Below, piece after piece: positions 1 through 5,909 of a DNA stretch of 5,911 nt. Under the pieces are notes generated by a model. That model saw only the letters and a list, made by a program, of their open reading frames with translations, was not told the DNA's origin and made no database searches. The translations under genes and the position numbers were made by a program. Source of the stretch: Planctomycetota bacterium (GTDB lineage: Bacteria; Planctomycetota; Phycisphaerae; Sedimentisphaerales; UBA12454); assembly GCA_018828825.1 (NCBI GenBank), contig JAHJUV010000003.1, positions 1-5,911 on the forward strand, read 5' to 3'. The stretch's first letter is position 1, and every line of letters begins with the position of its first letter.

Positions 1-48
1 CTTTTAACCTTTTAACCTTTTAACCTTTTAACCTTTTAACCTTTTAAC
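1..48. repeat. 8-bp tandem repeat, six perfect copies
   Basis: Six uninterrupted copies of CTTTTAAC run from the window edge, followed by a partial unit (CTTTT) up to about position 53. The array may continue to the left of the window. It ends only about 10 bp before the typA start codon, so it lies in the typA leader or promoter region. Each unit contains TAA on both strands (CTTTTAAC / GTTAAAAG). Because 8 is not a multiple of 3, the array puts stop codons in all six frames, so it cannot be coding. Copy-number change by replication slippage would alter promoter or leader spacing rather than a reading frame. Any regulatory role is inference. Confidence 0.95.
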
Positions 49-63
49 CTTTTTGAGATTTTT

Positions 64-1923
64 ATGTATTCAGATTATATCCGTAATGTAGCGATAATCG
101 CCCACGTTGACCACGGCAAGACGACACTATTGGACAGGCTTTTGTATCAGTCCGGAATGTTTCGGACCGAAGACCTTGACAAGCTGGCCGGCAGCGAGCA
201 CGACTTGATTATGGATTCCAATCCCATTGAGCGGGAACGGGGCATAACAATCCTGAGCAAAAACTGCGCGATAAATTACACCGACCCTGAAAACAACGAA
301 TATAAGATTAATATAGTCGATACGCCCGGCCACGCGGATTTTGGCGGCGAAGTGGAACGCGTTTTGAAAATGGCCGACGGGGTATTGCTTTTGGTCGATG
401 CTTTCGAAGGACCTATGCCGCAGACAAGATTTGTATTAACTAAGGCCCTTGAAAATAAATTAAGGCCTATAGTCGTAGTAAACAAGATAGACCGCGAGAA
501 CAGCCGACCGCACGAAGTTGTCAACGAGGTATTCGATTTGCTCGTTCAGCTTGGCGCCGATGATAAGGCTCTCGATTTTCCTGTTATTTACGCATCTGCA
601 AGACAGGGCTGGGCGACGACGGACCCGGCTAAAAAGACCAACAACATGCAGTTGGTATTCAAGACTATCATAAAAAATGTTCCTCCACCGAAGGTTATTC
701 CTAACGCTCCGCTGCAAATGTTGGTGACAAGTCTTGAATATTCCGATTATGTCGGGAAAATAGCAGTGGGCAAGGTTTTTGCAGGCCAGATAAGCGAGGG
801 GCAGAAAGTTACGGTGATTGATACCGATAATGTGCATACTTTGCAAAAGGTGATGCATATACATTTATTTGACGGTCTTGGCCGAAGGCAGGCTCAAACT
901 GTTTTGGCCGGCGATATATGCGCGGTGTCGGGTCTCGACCCGGTCGATATCGCTAACACTATCGCCTGTGCAGATAATCCTTCGAAACTTGCAATTATCG
1001 CAGTCGATGAGCCGACGATGTCGATGACGTTCAGGGTCAATGACGGGCCTTTCGCGGGCAAGGACGGTAAATATGTAACCAGCAGGCAGATTGGCGAAAG
1101 ACTCGAAAAAGAGCTTCAGCATAATGTTGCGCTGCGCGTTGAGCCGGGGCAGACGCCGGAGGAATTTTGCGTTTCCGGCAGAGGGCTTATGCATCTGGGA
1201 ATACTGCTGGAGAATATGCGGCGTGAAGGTTATGAAGTCTGTGTCGGCAAACCGGAAGTGATTTTAAAAGTAGTCGACGGCATACACCACGAGCCGATAG
1301 AACTGCTTGCGATAGATTGTCCGCTGGATTGTCAAAGTGCGGCGATGAGCCTTCTGGGCGAAAGGCGAAGTGAAGTGATTAAAATGGATACCAAAAGCGG
1401 GGCAAGCAGTTTTATTCATATGGAATTTATGATACCATCGCGCGGCCTGTTCGGGCTTCACGCAAGAATGCTGAACGCTACCCAGGGCAAGGCGATTATG
1501 CATCATTCGTTCGAAAGATATGAGCCGATGCGAGGTTCGATTCCTCAGCGAAAAGCGGGTGTTATGATTTCGACCAATACCGGCCAGGTTACGGCCTACG
1601 CGCTCGACGCATTGTATGACCGCGGCACTTTTTTTGTCGCCCCAGGCGAAACGGTTTACGAAGGTCAGGTAGTCGGCGAACACTGCAAGGACAACGACAT
1701 TCCTGTAAATCCGGTGAAAGCAAAACAGATGAGCAATGTACGAGCGTCCGGCAAAGATGATTCTGCAAAGGTCAAGGCTGCGAGGAAAATGAGCCTTGAA
1801 ATAGCGATGGAGTATATCCAGGCCGATGAGCTTGTTGAAATTTGCCCCAATTCAATTCGAATCCGCAAGCGGTTTTTAAAAGAAGAAGACCGCCGCCGAG
1901 CCGGGCGCAAAATGGCTAAGTAA
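64..1923 (+). CDS. typA: Ribosome-associated GTPase TypA/BipA
   Basis: A translational GTPase of the EF-G/LepA superfamily that binds the ribosome and is linked to 50S assembly, cold and stress adaptation in bacteria; it acts in the cytoplasm. All G motifs are visible: G1 AHVDHGKT (residues 13-20), G2 in RERGITI (57-63), G3 DTPGH (86-90), G4 NKID (140-143) and G5 SA (178-179). EF-G-like domains II, III and V follow. The C-terminal part is TypA-specific, ending in the basic segment [16 protein letters not shown]. The length of 619 aa is slightly above the usual ~600-615, and the frame is complete with no disrupted motif. The start is the first ATG of the frame and matches the family's usual N-terminus (short lead, then [13 protein letters not shown]). 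Only a weak GAGA (55-58) precedes it at suitable distance, and the 8-bp repeat array lies immediately upstream. murJ follows 85 bp downstream on the same strand but is functionally unrelated. Confidence 0.97.
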   Translation: MYSDYIRNVAIIAHVDHGKTTLLDRLLYQSGMFRTEDLDKLAGSEHDLIMDSNPIERERGITILSKNCAINYTDPENNEYKINIVDTPGHADFGGEVERVLKMADGVLLLVDAFEGPMPQTRFVLTKALENKLRPIVVVNKIDRENSRPHEVVNEVFDLLVQLGADDKALDFPVIYASARQGWATTDPAKKTNNMQLVFKTIIKNVPPPKVIPNAPLQMLVTSLEYSDYVGKIAVGKVFAGQISEGQKVTVIDTDNVHTLQKVMHIHLFDGLGRRQAQTVLAGDICAVSGLDPVDIANTIACADNPSKLAIIAVDEPTMSMTFRVNDGPFAGKDGKYVTSRQIGERLEKELQHNVALRVEPGQTPEEFCVSGRGLMHLGILLENMRREGYEVCVGKPEVILKVVDGIHHEPIELLAIDCPLDCQSAAMSLLGERRSEVIKMDTKSGASSFIHMEFMIPSRGLFGLHARMLNATQGKAIMHHSFERYEPMRGSIPQRKAGVMISTNTGQVTAYALDALYDRGTFFVAPGETVYEGQVVGEHCKDNDIPVNPVKAKQMSNVRASGKDDSAKVKAARKMSLEIAMEYIQADELVEICPNSIRIRKRFLKEEDRRRAGRKMAK

Positions 1924-1971
1924 TTAGTGGGACAGTCCGAAAATCGACAAAAAAGCCCAAGATTTTTATTT

Positions 1972-2007
1972 GGAGTTAGGGCAGGATTGAAATTATAATC
2001 CTACTCC
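1972..2007. repeat. Inverted repeat just before murJ
   Basis: Two consecutive arms on the left, GGAGT (1972-1976) and AGGATT (1983-1988), are complemented exactly and in order by AATCCT (1997-2002) and ACTCC (2003-2007). The left arm is interrupted by six extra bases (TAGGGC), and the inner loop is 8 nt. The right arm ends one base before the murJ ATG and contains the last bases of the TATAAT box. It could fold as RNA in a transcript reading through from typA, or act as a DNA operator at the murJ promoter. There is no T-tract after it, so it does not look like a terminator. Confidence 0.55.
1994..1999 (+). promoter_or_regulatory. Candidate -10 box of the murJ promoter
   Basis: A perfect TATAAT lies in the 85-bp gap between typA and murJ. 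A -35 element at the usual distance is poor (TGGAGT at 1971-1976, spacer 17; three of six matches to TTGACA). Standard spacing puts the transcription start at about 2006, only ~3 nt before the murJ ATG at 2009. This would make the mRNA almost leaderless and fits the absence of a Shine-Dalgarno sequence at proper distance. The consensus match is seen; promoter activity is inferred. Confidence 0.45.
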
Positions 2008-2008
2008 G

Positions 2009-3622
2009 ATGGACTCGAAGGCTCAAAGCGAACATAAAGAACGCGAACATTTTTTTAACGCTGCCAAGGTAGTAGCGGGTATAACCCTGATTTCGCGCAT
2101 ATTCGGTTTTTTCCGGGATATGGGTATCGTTTCGCTCGGTGCGACCCGCTACAACGATGCGTTTGGTCTGGCGTTTAAAATTCCCAACCTTTTCAGGCGT
2201 CTGTTCGGCGAGGGTGCGCTTGCCTCGGCGTTTGTGCCTGTCTTTACAGATGTACACGAAAAGAACGGCCCCGAAAAGGCCCGCCTGCTGCTCGCCAATG
2301 CGATGGCCATACTGGCTGTTTTTCTGGCGGCTCTGCTGGTTATCGGCGAGTTGGGATTCTTTCTTTACTCGCTTGTGCCGGGGCCGAAAGACAGAGAATT
2401 TCTGATGCTCCTGGTGATAATTATGTATCCGTATATGTTCACTGTTTGCCTGCTTGCGCTATGTTCGGCGGCGCTTAACGCAAGAGGGCGTTTCGTATTC
2501 CCTGCATTTGCACCAATAATATTCAATATTTTCGGAATTATCGCCGCCTGGTGGCTGGCGCCGCTTCTTAAGGAGAATCTTCAGCATCAGCTTATGCTCG
2601 TGGCGTTCAGTGTGGTTATTGCCGGCGTGGTGCAGCTTGGGGCGGTATTGTGGCTGCTGAAGAGAACCGGACTTTTCCTTCGTCCGCGTTTGAAACCGGT
2701 AGAACCCGGAATTGGGCAGATACTTAAGCTTCTTGCGCCGATGCTTATCGGCCTTGGTTTTTTGCAGTTTTCAGAGTTTTTTCAGGACATTATTGCCTGG
2801 AATCTTACCGTAACAAAATTATCATCTACAATTAATATCTTTGGCTGGTCTATACCCTGTCCCTTAAGGGAAGGAGTAATTGTGCGAGTCGGGGCGGCTC
2901 GTGCGTTTTATCAATTTCCAATGGGTGTGCTGGCGATTTCGCTGGGGGTTGCGGTGTTTCCGCTTTTGAGCCGATACGCGTCCCGCGGCGATATGCCAAA
3001 TCTGCGCGACAGTGTTAATCGTGCGATACGTCTTTCGCTGACAGAAGGCCTGGCGACGGGCGTCGGTCTTTTTATACTTGCCGAGCCGATTATGATGATT
3101 TATGCACGCCGGCGATTTACTGTGGACGACGCTATGCAGGCGGCGTTTGTATTGAAAACATATGTTCTGGGAATGTGGGCATATTGCAGTTATCAGATTT
3201 TAGCAAGGGCGTTTTACGCCTGCAAGGATACAAAAACACCTCTTAAGGTTTCGTGTTGTCTGGCGGTTTTTAATCTGATACTTTTGCTTTCACTTATCTG
3301 GCTGCCGGGTGTGGGGCCGGGCGCATTTGGACTTTCGACATCGATAACCTTTGCGATAAATGTGATGGTTCTGATTTATATATTACGCAAACGGCTGGGG
3401 CTTATCGGCGGGTGGAAAATCGCGGCAAGCCTTGTAAGGGCGGTGATTGCCTGTGCTGTAATGGCTGGAGTCGTACATTATTTAAAATGGTATATGAAAG
3501 ATATGAACAATCTGGTTCTTCTGGGGGTATGTGTGTCTGCAGGGGCTGTAGTATTTATATTTGTTTTATGGCTGCTGAGATCTCCGGAAATAAAAGAACT
3601 AATGGGCAAAAAAGCGGTCTAA
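2009..3622 (+). CDS. murJ: Lipid II flippase MurJ (MviN family)
   Basis: An integral inner-membrane flippase of the MOP superfamily that moves the peptidoglycan precursor lipid II from the cytoplasmic to the periplasmic face. The 537-aa protein is strongly hydrophobic throughout, as expected for the family's 14 membrane helices. The N-terminal signature is clear: ITLISRIFGFFRD, YNDAFGLAFKIPNLFRRLFGEG. Arg30, Arg36, Asp50 and Arg63/64 correspond to the charged cavity residues known to be essential in E. coli MurJ. Arg298, just before YQFPMG, probably corresponds to the essential helix-8 arginine. Residues ~278-289 (FGWSIPCPLREG) are an extra segment compared with proteobacterial MurJ, which I associate with planctomycetes. 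The start at 2009 is constrained: an in-frame TGA at 1988-1990 precedes it, and no other start codon lies between. No Shine-Dalgarno lies within 15 nt; GGAG at 1972 is too far. The frame is intact, and the downstream neighbour is a convergent, unrelated amylase locus. Confidence 0.95.
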   Translation: MDSKAQSEHKEREHFFNAAKVVAGITLISRIFGFFRDMGIVSLGATRYNDAFGLAFKIPNLFRRLFGEGALASAFVPVFTDVHEKNGPEKARLLLANAMAILAVFLAALLVIGELGFFLYSLVPGPKDREFLMLLVIIMYPYMFTVCLLALCSAALNARGRFVFPAFAPIIFNIFGIIAAWWLAPLLKENLQHQLMLVAFSVVIAGVVQLGAVLWLLKRTGLFLRPRLKPVEPGIGQILKLLAPMLIGLGFLQFSEFFQDIIAWNLTVTKLSSTINIFGWSIPCPLREGVIVRVGAARAFYQFPMGVLAISLGVAVFPLLSRYASRGDMPNLRDSVNRAIRLSLTEGLATGVGLFILAEPIMMIYARRRFTVDDAMQAAFVLKTYVLGMWAYCSYQILARAFYACKDTKTPLKVSCCLAVFNLILLLSLIWLPGVGPGAFGLSTSITFAINVMVLIYILRKRLGLIGGWKIAASLVRAVIACAVMAGVVHYLKWYMKDMNNLVLLGVCVSAGAVVFIFVLWLLRSPEIKELMGKKAV

Positions 3623-3627
3623 AAAAA

Positions 3628-3670
3628 TGCAAGCGGAGGGAGTCGAACCTGCAAGTCTATCAGGACACAA
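3628..3670 (-). other. tRNA 3'-end-like sequence, degenerate
   Basis: Read on the minus strand, the segment contains GGTTCGACTCCCTCCGC, which looks like a tRNA or tmRNA T-loop (TTCGACT) with its 3' flank and an acceptor-like tail. It is preceded by GTC-CTGATA-GAC, which could be a short variable arm. The T-stem is imperfect (GCAGG against CCCTC, only three pairs). No matching 5' acceptor strand, D-arm or anticodon arm is visible at tRNA distance, and no CCA is encoded. If real, it is a fragment or decayed remnant rather than a working tRNA gene. Chance resemblance is possible. It starts six bases after the murJ stop codon and overlaps the left arm of the 13-bp inverted repeat. Confidence 0.25.
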
Positions 3671-3676
3671 CTCACT
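3664..3676 (+). repeat. Left arm of 13-bp perfect inverted repeat
   Basis: GACACAACTCACT here is the exact reverse complement of 3828-3840. The two arms enclose a 151-bp stretch that carries the decarboxylase C-terminal remnant. A 13-bp perfect match within ~180 bp is very unlikely by chance. The similarity does not extend beyond 13 bp. The arms are much too far apart for an ordinary terminator hairpin, and there is no transposase or obvious target-site duplication. Confidence 0.8.
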
Positions 3677-3691
3677 TTTTCTATATGCTCT

Positions 3692-3702
3692 ACGCTGTAC
3701 GC
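3692..3702 (+). repeat. 11-bp direct repeat, copy 1
   Basis: ACGCTGTACGC occurs here and again at 3768-3778, 76 bp later, in the same orientation. The second copy is inside the decarboxylase remnant, where it encodes the conserved GAYS region on the minus strand. This first copy lies 5 bp past the remnant's stop codon. It may be a trace of slippage or a template switch during the rearrangement of this junction. Confidence 0.6.
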
Positions 3703-3706
3703 TATT

Positions 3707-3838
3707 TTAATTATTTATATTTAAAATTTTGGCGCCTTCGAATCCGTTGAATTTAGTCGATGATGCGACGCTGTACGCACCGATGTTGACGGTATAAAGC
3801 AAATCGCCGAGTTTAAGATTTACCGGCAGTGAGTTGTG
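3707..3838 (-). pseudogene. C-terminal remnant of an ornithine/DAP decarboxylase family gene
   Basis: The minus strand has 43 open codons ending in TAA at 3709-3707. The reading LPVNLKLGDLLYTVNIGAYS followed by VASSTKFNGFEGAKIL matches the C-terminal beta-sheet end of fold-type III PLP decarboxylases (ornithine, diaminopimelate or arginine decarboxylase group). These typically read GD-x-L-x(4)-x-GAYT, then a small-residue stretch and FNGF. The GAY(S/T) tyrosine contacts PLP in ornithine decarboxylase. The remaining ~350 residues, including the PLP-lysine barrel, are absent: an in-frame TGA (3841-3839) and then the end of the amylase gene lie immediately upstream. The homology begins at codon 3829, inside the right arm of the 13-bp inverted repeat, so that repeat marks the breakpoint. 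No start codon or ribosome site precedes it, so it is almost certainly non-functional. Family identity rests on motif recall; which decarboxylase it was cannot be decided. Confidence 0.7.
3768..3778 (+). repeat. 11-bp direct repeat, copy 2
   Basis: This is the second ACGCTGTACGC, identical to 3692-3702. It lies in the conserved coding part of the decarboxylase remnant and is therefore probably the original copy. Confidence 0.6.
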
Positions 3839-3840
3839 TC
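3828..3840 (-). repeat. Right arm of 13-bp perfect inverted repeat
   Basis: AGTGAGTTGTGTC is the exact reverse complement of 3664-3676. It lies 13 bp beyond the amylase stop codon and at the point where the decarboxylase homology is cut off, so it coincides with a rearrangement breakpoint. Confidence 0.8.
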
Positions 3841-3853
3841 ATTACTGTAGCAG

Positions 3854-5635
3854 TTATTGTTTTACCAAAATCACACCGGATTTTGCATCAAGCCGAAGCT
3901 TCAGGCCCTCTCCGTCCCCTGTCAGTTCGTTGCCGGAGACCTGGTCCTGAAAAGCTCCATCGAGCGGCAGTGAGATTGTCTGTGCAGCCGCGTCATTATT
4001 CAACACTACTATTACATGGTTATCTTTGGTCTTACGGCCGAATGCATAGACACCTTTTTCGTCATCGCTCAGCAGATCGTAGAAGCTGCCTCTGCGCAGA
4101 GCGATGTTGCTTTTGCGGATGCGAATCAATTGGCGATAATACTCGTATAAGTCCTGATTGAAAGTGACGGTGTCATTTGGTCGGCTCTGCCCCGGGATTG
4201 GATGGGAGCGTTCATTGTCGTATTTTAAGTCGGCCCAGAGCATCGGCTTGCGGTCATCAGGGTCGTCCGCTCCCCACATACCCGCTTCATCTCCGTAATA
4301 AATCATCGGTGCACCGAGATAGGTCATCTGGAAAAGTACCATTAGCTTCTGGATGCGTATTTCCTGAGGATTTGGCTTACGAAGATTATAACTGGGATTT
4401 TGGCGAGGACTTGCGTTTTTGTCGTAGCCGCGATTTTTATTGATAATCATAGAAGATAATCGGTCGGTGTCGTGGCTGTCGTATAAATTTTGCAGGCCGT
4501 AATTGACTTCCACCGGGTAGACGCTTCGAACACCAGCTAACTGCTTTGCAAAATCGGATACTTGGTAGCGTTTTTGTCCTGTGTCTATGAAGAATCGTAC
4601 AGCGGCGCGCGCAAAGCGATAATTCATCACCGCATCGAATTGGTCTCCTGCCAGCCATTTTGAAGCATCATCCCATATCTCTCCGACAATGTAGGCTTGC
4701 GGGTTGATTGATTTTACCAGTTTTCGCCACTGTTTCCAGAACCGCGGGCTCACTTCATTGGCCACATCCAGCCGCCAGCCGTCAACGCCGTCATTAGGGT
4801 CGCCGTCGCCATCGGGGTCCATCCATCGCCGGGTAACGTTAAAGAAGTAATCCCTCGGGCCTTTTACCAATCCGTTTGGGTCTTCGCGAAATTCCGGCAG
4901 AGCTTTGTACCCCCACCATCCTTTGTAATCAAATTCGTTATCAGGGGTGGCGGGGTCGTCCCACTTGGTAACATCGAACCAATCTGCGTAGCGCGATTTT
5001 TGCTGATTTTTGACGACATCCTGAAAGGCCCAGAACCTGGTTCCGCTGTGATTGAAAACACCGTCGATAATAATACGTATGCCTCGCTTATGGGCCTGAC
5101 GAATAAGCTTCAAAAACAGTTTGTCCGCTGCGCTGAACTGCCATTTGCCTGCGTCTTTATCCTCTTTGGCCATCAACTCCAAGTCCCCTCTGGCGTCAGG
5201 GCCGAAATTATTATCGATGTGATGATAGGTGGAAGCGTCATATTTGTGCAACGAGTACGCCTCAAAAACCGGATTCAGGTAAATGGCGGTTACACCAAGC
5301 CCGGCCAGATAGTCCAGCTTATCGATAATGCCCTGCATGTCGCCGCCGTAACGACGCTCAAAAACATTGTTATAAAAATCCTTACTGTATGCCGCCTCCC
5401 ACGGCTGGAATTGATACCAGTCACTTGTCCATGGAGAGATTTCCCAGTCCCTCTCGGCGCCAAGCTGGAGTTCTTTTCTGGTCGGGTCATTTGTCAGATC
5501 GCCGTTACGAAAGCGTTCTGGAAATATCTGGTACCATACCGCATCTTTGGCCCAATCGGGAATGTGTCCCTGCCCCCACGTTGAGAGCGGAAAACAAATA
5601 ACAATAACCAGCACAAAAAAGATAGTTTTAACCAT
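3854..5635 (-). CDS. Secreted GH13 alpha-glucan hydrolase (neopullulanase/alpha-amylase type)
   Basis: Glycoside hydrolase family 13 enzyme, 593 aa, likely cutting alpha-1,4 links in starch, pullulan, cyclodextrins or maltodextrins outside the cytoplasm. Residues 1-~21 form a signal peptide: MVK, a hydrophobic core, then STWG with probable cleavage near GQ; there is no lipobox. The (beta/alpha)8 barrel opens with DAVWYQIFPERF. Conserved regions are DGVFNH (Asp191-His196), GWRLDVANE with nucleophile Asp290, VGEIWDD with acid/base Glu319, and SHDTDR with Asp389, so the catalytic triad is complete. ALPEF in the B domain sits where cyclomaltodextrinases and neopullulanases have MPKLN. An Asp-rich loop, DPDGDGDPND (273-282), may bind calcium. 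Residues ~500-593 are the C-terminal beta-sandwich. There is no N-terminal CBM34 domain, unlike typical neopullulanases. The start chosen is the second ATG, because GGAGG lies 5 nt before it; the first ATG (5647) overlaps that site. Exact specificity cannot be told from sequence. The gene is convergent with murJ, without sugar-uptake genes nearby. Confidence 0.93.
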   Translation of the reverse strand: MVKTIFFVLVIVICFPLSTWGQGHIPDWAKDAVWYQIFPERFRNGDLTNDPTRKELQLGAERDWEISPWTSDWYQFQPWEAAYSKDFYNNVFERRYGGDMQGIIDKLDYLAGLGVTAIYLNPVFEAYSLHKYDASTYHHIDNNFGPDARGDLELMAKEDKDAGKWQFSAADKLFLKLIRQAHKRGIRIIIDGVFNHSGTRFWAFQDVVKNQQKSRYADWFDVTKWDDPATPDNEFDYKGWWGYKALPEFREDPNGLVKGPRDYFFNVTRRWMDPDGDGDPNDGVDGWRLDVANEVSPRFWKQWRKLVKSINPQAYIVGEIWDDASKWLAGDQFDAVMNYRFARAAVRFFIDTGQKRYQVSDFAKQLAGVRSVYPVEVNYGLQNLYDSHDTDRLSSMIINKNRGYDKNASPRQNPSYNLRKPNPQEIRIQKLMVLFQMTYLGAPMIYYGDEAGMWGADDPDDRKPMLWADLKYDNERSHPIPGQSRPNDTVTFNQDLYEYYRQLIRIRKSNIALRRGSFYDLLSDDEKGVYAFGRKTKDNHVIVVLNNDAAAQTISLPLDGAFQDQVSGNELTGDGEGLKLRLDAKSGVILVKQ

Positions 5636-5640
5636 TGTAG

Positions 5641-5645
5641 CCTCC
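5641..5645 (-). promoter_or_regulatory. Shine-Dalgarno site that fixes the amylase start
   Basis: On the minus strand, GGAGG is followed by a 5-nt spacer (CTACA) and ATG at 5635-5633. The upstream in-frame ATG at 5647-5645 overlaps this GGAGG and has no comparable site of its own. Starting at 5635 gives a normal signal peptide (MVKTIFF...), whereas the longer form would add an acidic MEAT before the positive residue. Confidence 0.8.
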
Positions 5646-5805
5646 ATAACTTATTGTTAGCGTTCAACGTTCAGAAAGGAAAAAGAAAAAAATGAAACTT
5701 TTTAACCACAAATTAACACAAACCAGTACATAACGCCATTGCCAAGCCTTCAGGCCGCGTCAATCTCAACAATGCAACTGTTTTACGCATCTGAATATTA
5801 TGGAT

Positions 5806-5834
5806 ATTCTAATCTATAAAAATACCAAATGCAA
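5806..5834 (-). promoter_or_regulatory. Possible promoter of the amylase gene
   Basis: On the minus strand, TTGCAT (5834-5829) and TAGAAT (5811-5806) are separated by exactly 17 bp. The -10 matches five of six consensus bases but the -35 only three of six. A transcript would begin near 5799 and have a leader of about 165 nt. The region is AT-rich, so chance matches are likely. Confidence 0.25.
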
Positions 5835-5895
5835 TGTCTTTTTACTTTAAGGCGAAGCCCCGTAGGGGTAAAAAAATTCAAACACTAAACCCGGT

Positions 5896-5909
5896 TGAAG
5901 CTTGCTTCA
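5896..5909. repeat. Short hairpin with CUUG loop at the window end
   Basis: TGAAG-CTTG-CTTCA forms a 5-bp stem with a CUUG tetraloop, a loop type known to be stable in RNA. No T-tract follows within the window, which ends two bases later, so its role (terminator of an off-window gene or part of a dispersed repeat) cannot be judged. Confidence 0.4.

Noticed and set aside
460..864. Minus-strand open frame of 134 codons inside typA (and similar ones at 865-1194 and 1264-1683)
   Set aside because: These are shadows of the TypA coding strand, with no family resemblance, ribosome site or independent context.
1935..1972. Possible typA terminator: GTCCGAAAATCGAC hairpin or A-run/T-run pairing (AAAAA...TTTTT)
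   Set aside because: The stem is three to five weak pairs with a bulge, there is no GC-rich stem followed by a T-tract, and the A/T pairing alone would not form a typical intrinsic terminator.
3412..3750. + strand 112-codon frame overlapping the murJ end and the junction
   Set aside because: It runs out of frame through conserved murJ codons and then through the tRNA-like and decarboxylase remnant sequence; its composition is not protein-like.
3664..3840. Autonomous insertion sequence between the 13-bp inverted repeats
   Set aside because: The enclosed 151 bp encodes no transposase, only a decarboxylase fragment, and there is no visible target-site duplication next to the arms.
3842..3865. 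ACTG-TAG-CAGT hairpin followed by TATTGTTTT as a terminator for murJ or the amylase
   Set aside because: The stem has only four pairs with a three-base loop and the T-run is interrupted and overlaps the amylase stop; too weak to support.
5000..5584. 194-codon open frame on the + strand
   Set aside because: It lies opposite the well-supported GH13 coding region, has no recognisable domain, and reads as the complement of conserved amylase motifs.
5839..5874. GGCGAAGCC and CCCCGTAGGGG mini-hairpins within TTTTTAC/GTAAAAA arms, as a terminator
   Set aside because: On the + strand the stem is followed by A's, not T's, and on the minus strand the T-run precedes the stem. The fold is imperfect and no gene ends here, so it is not called a terminator.
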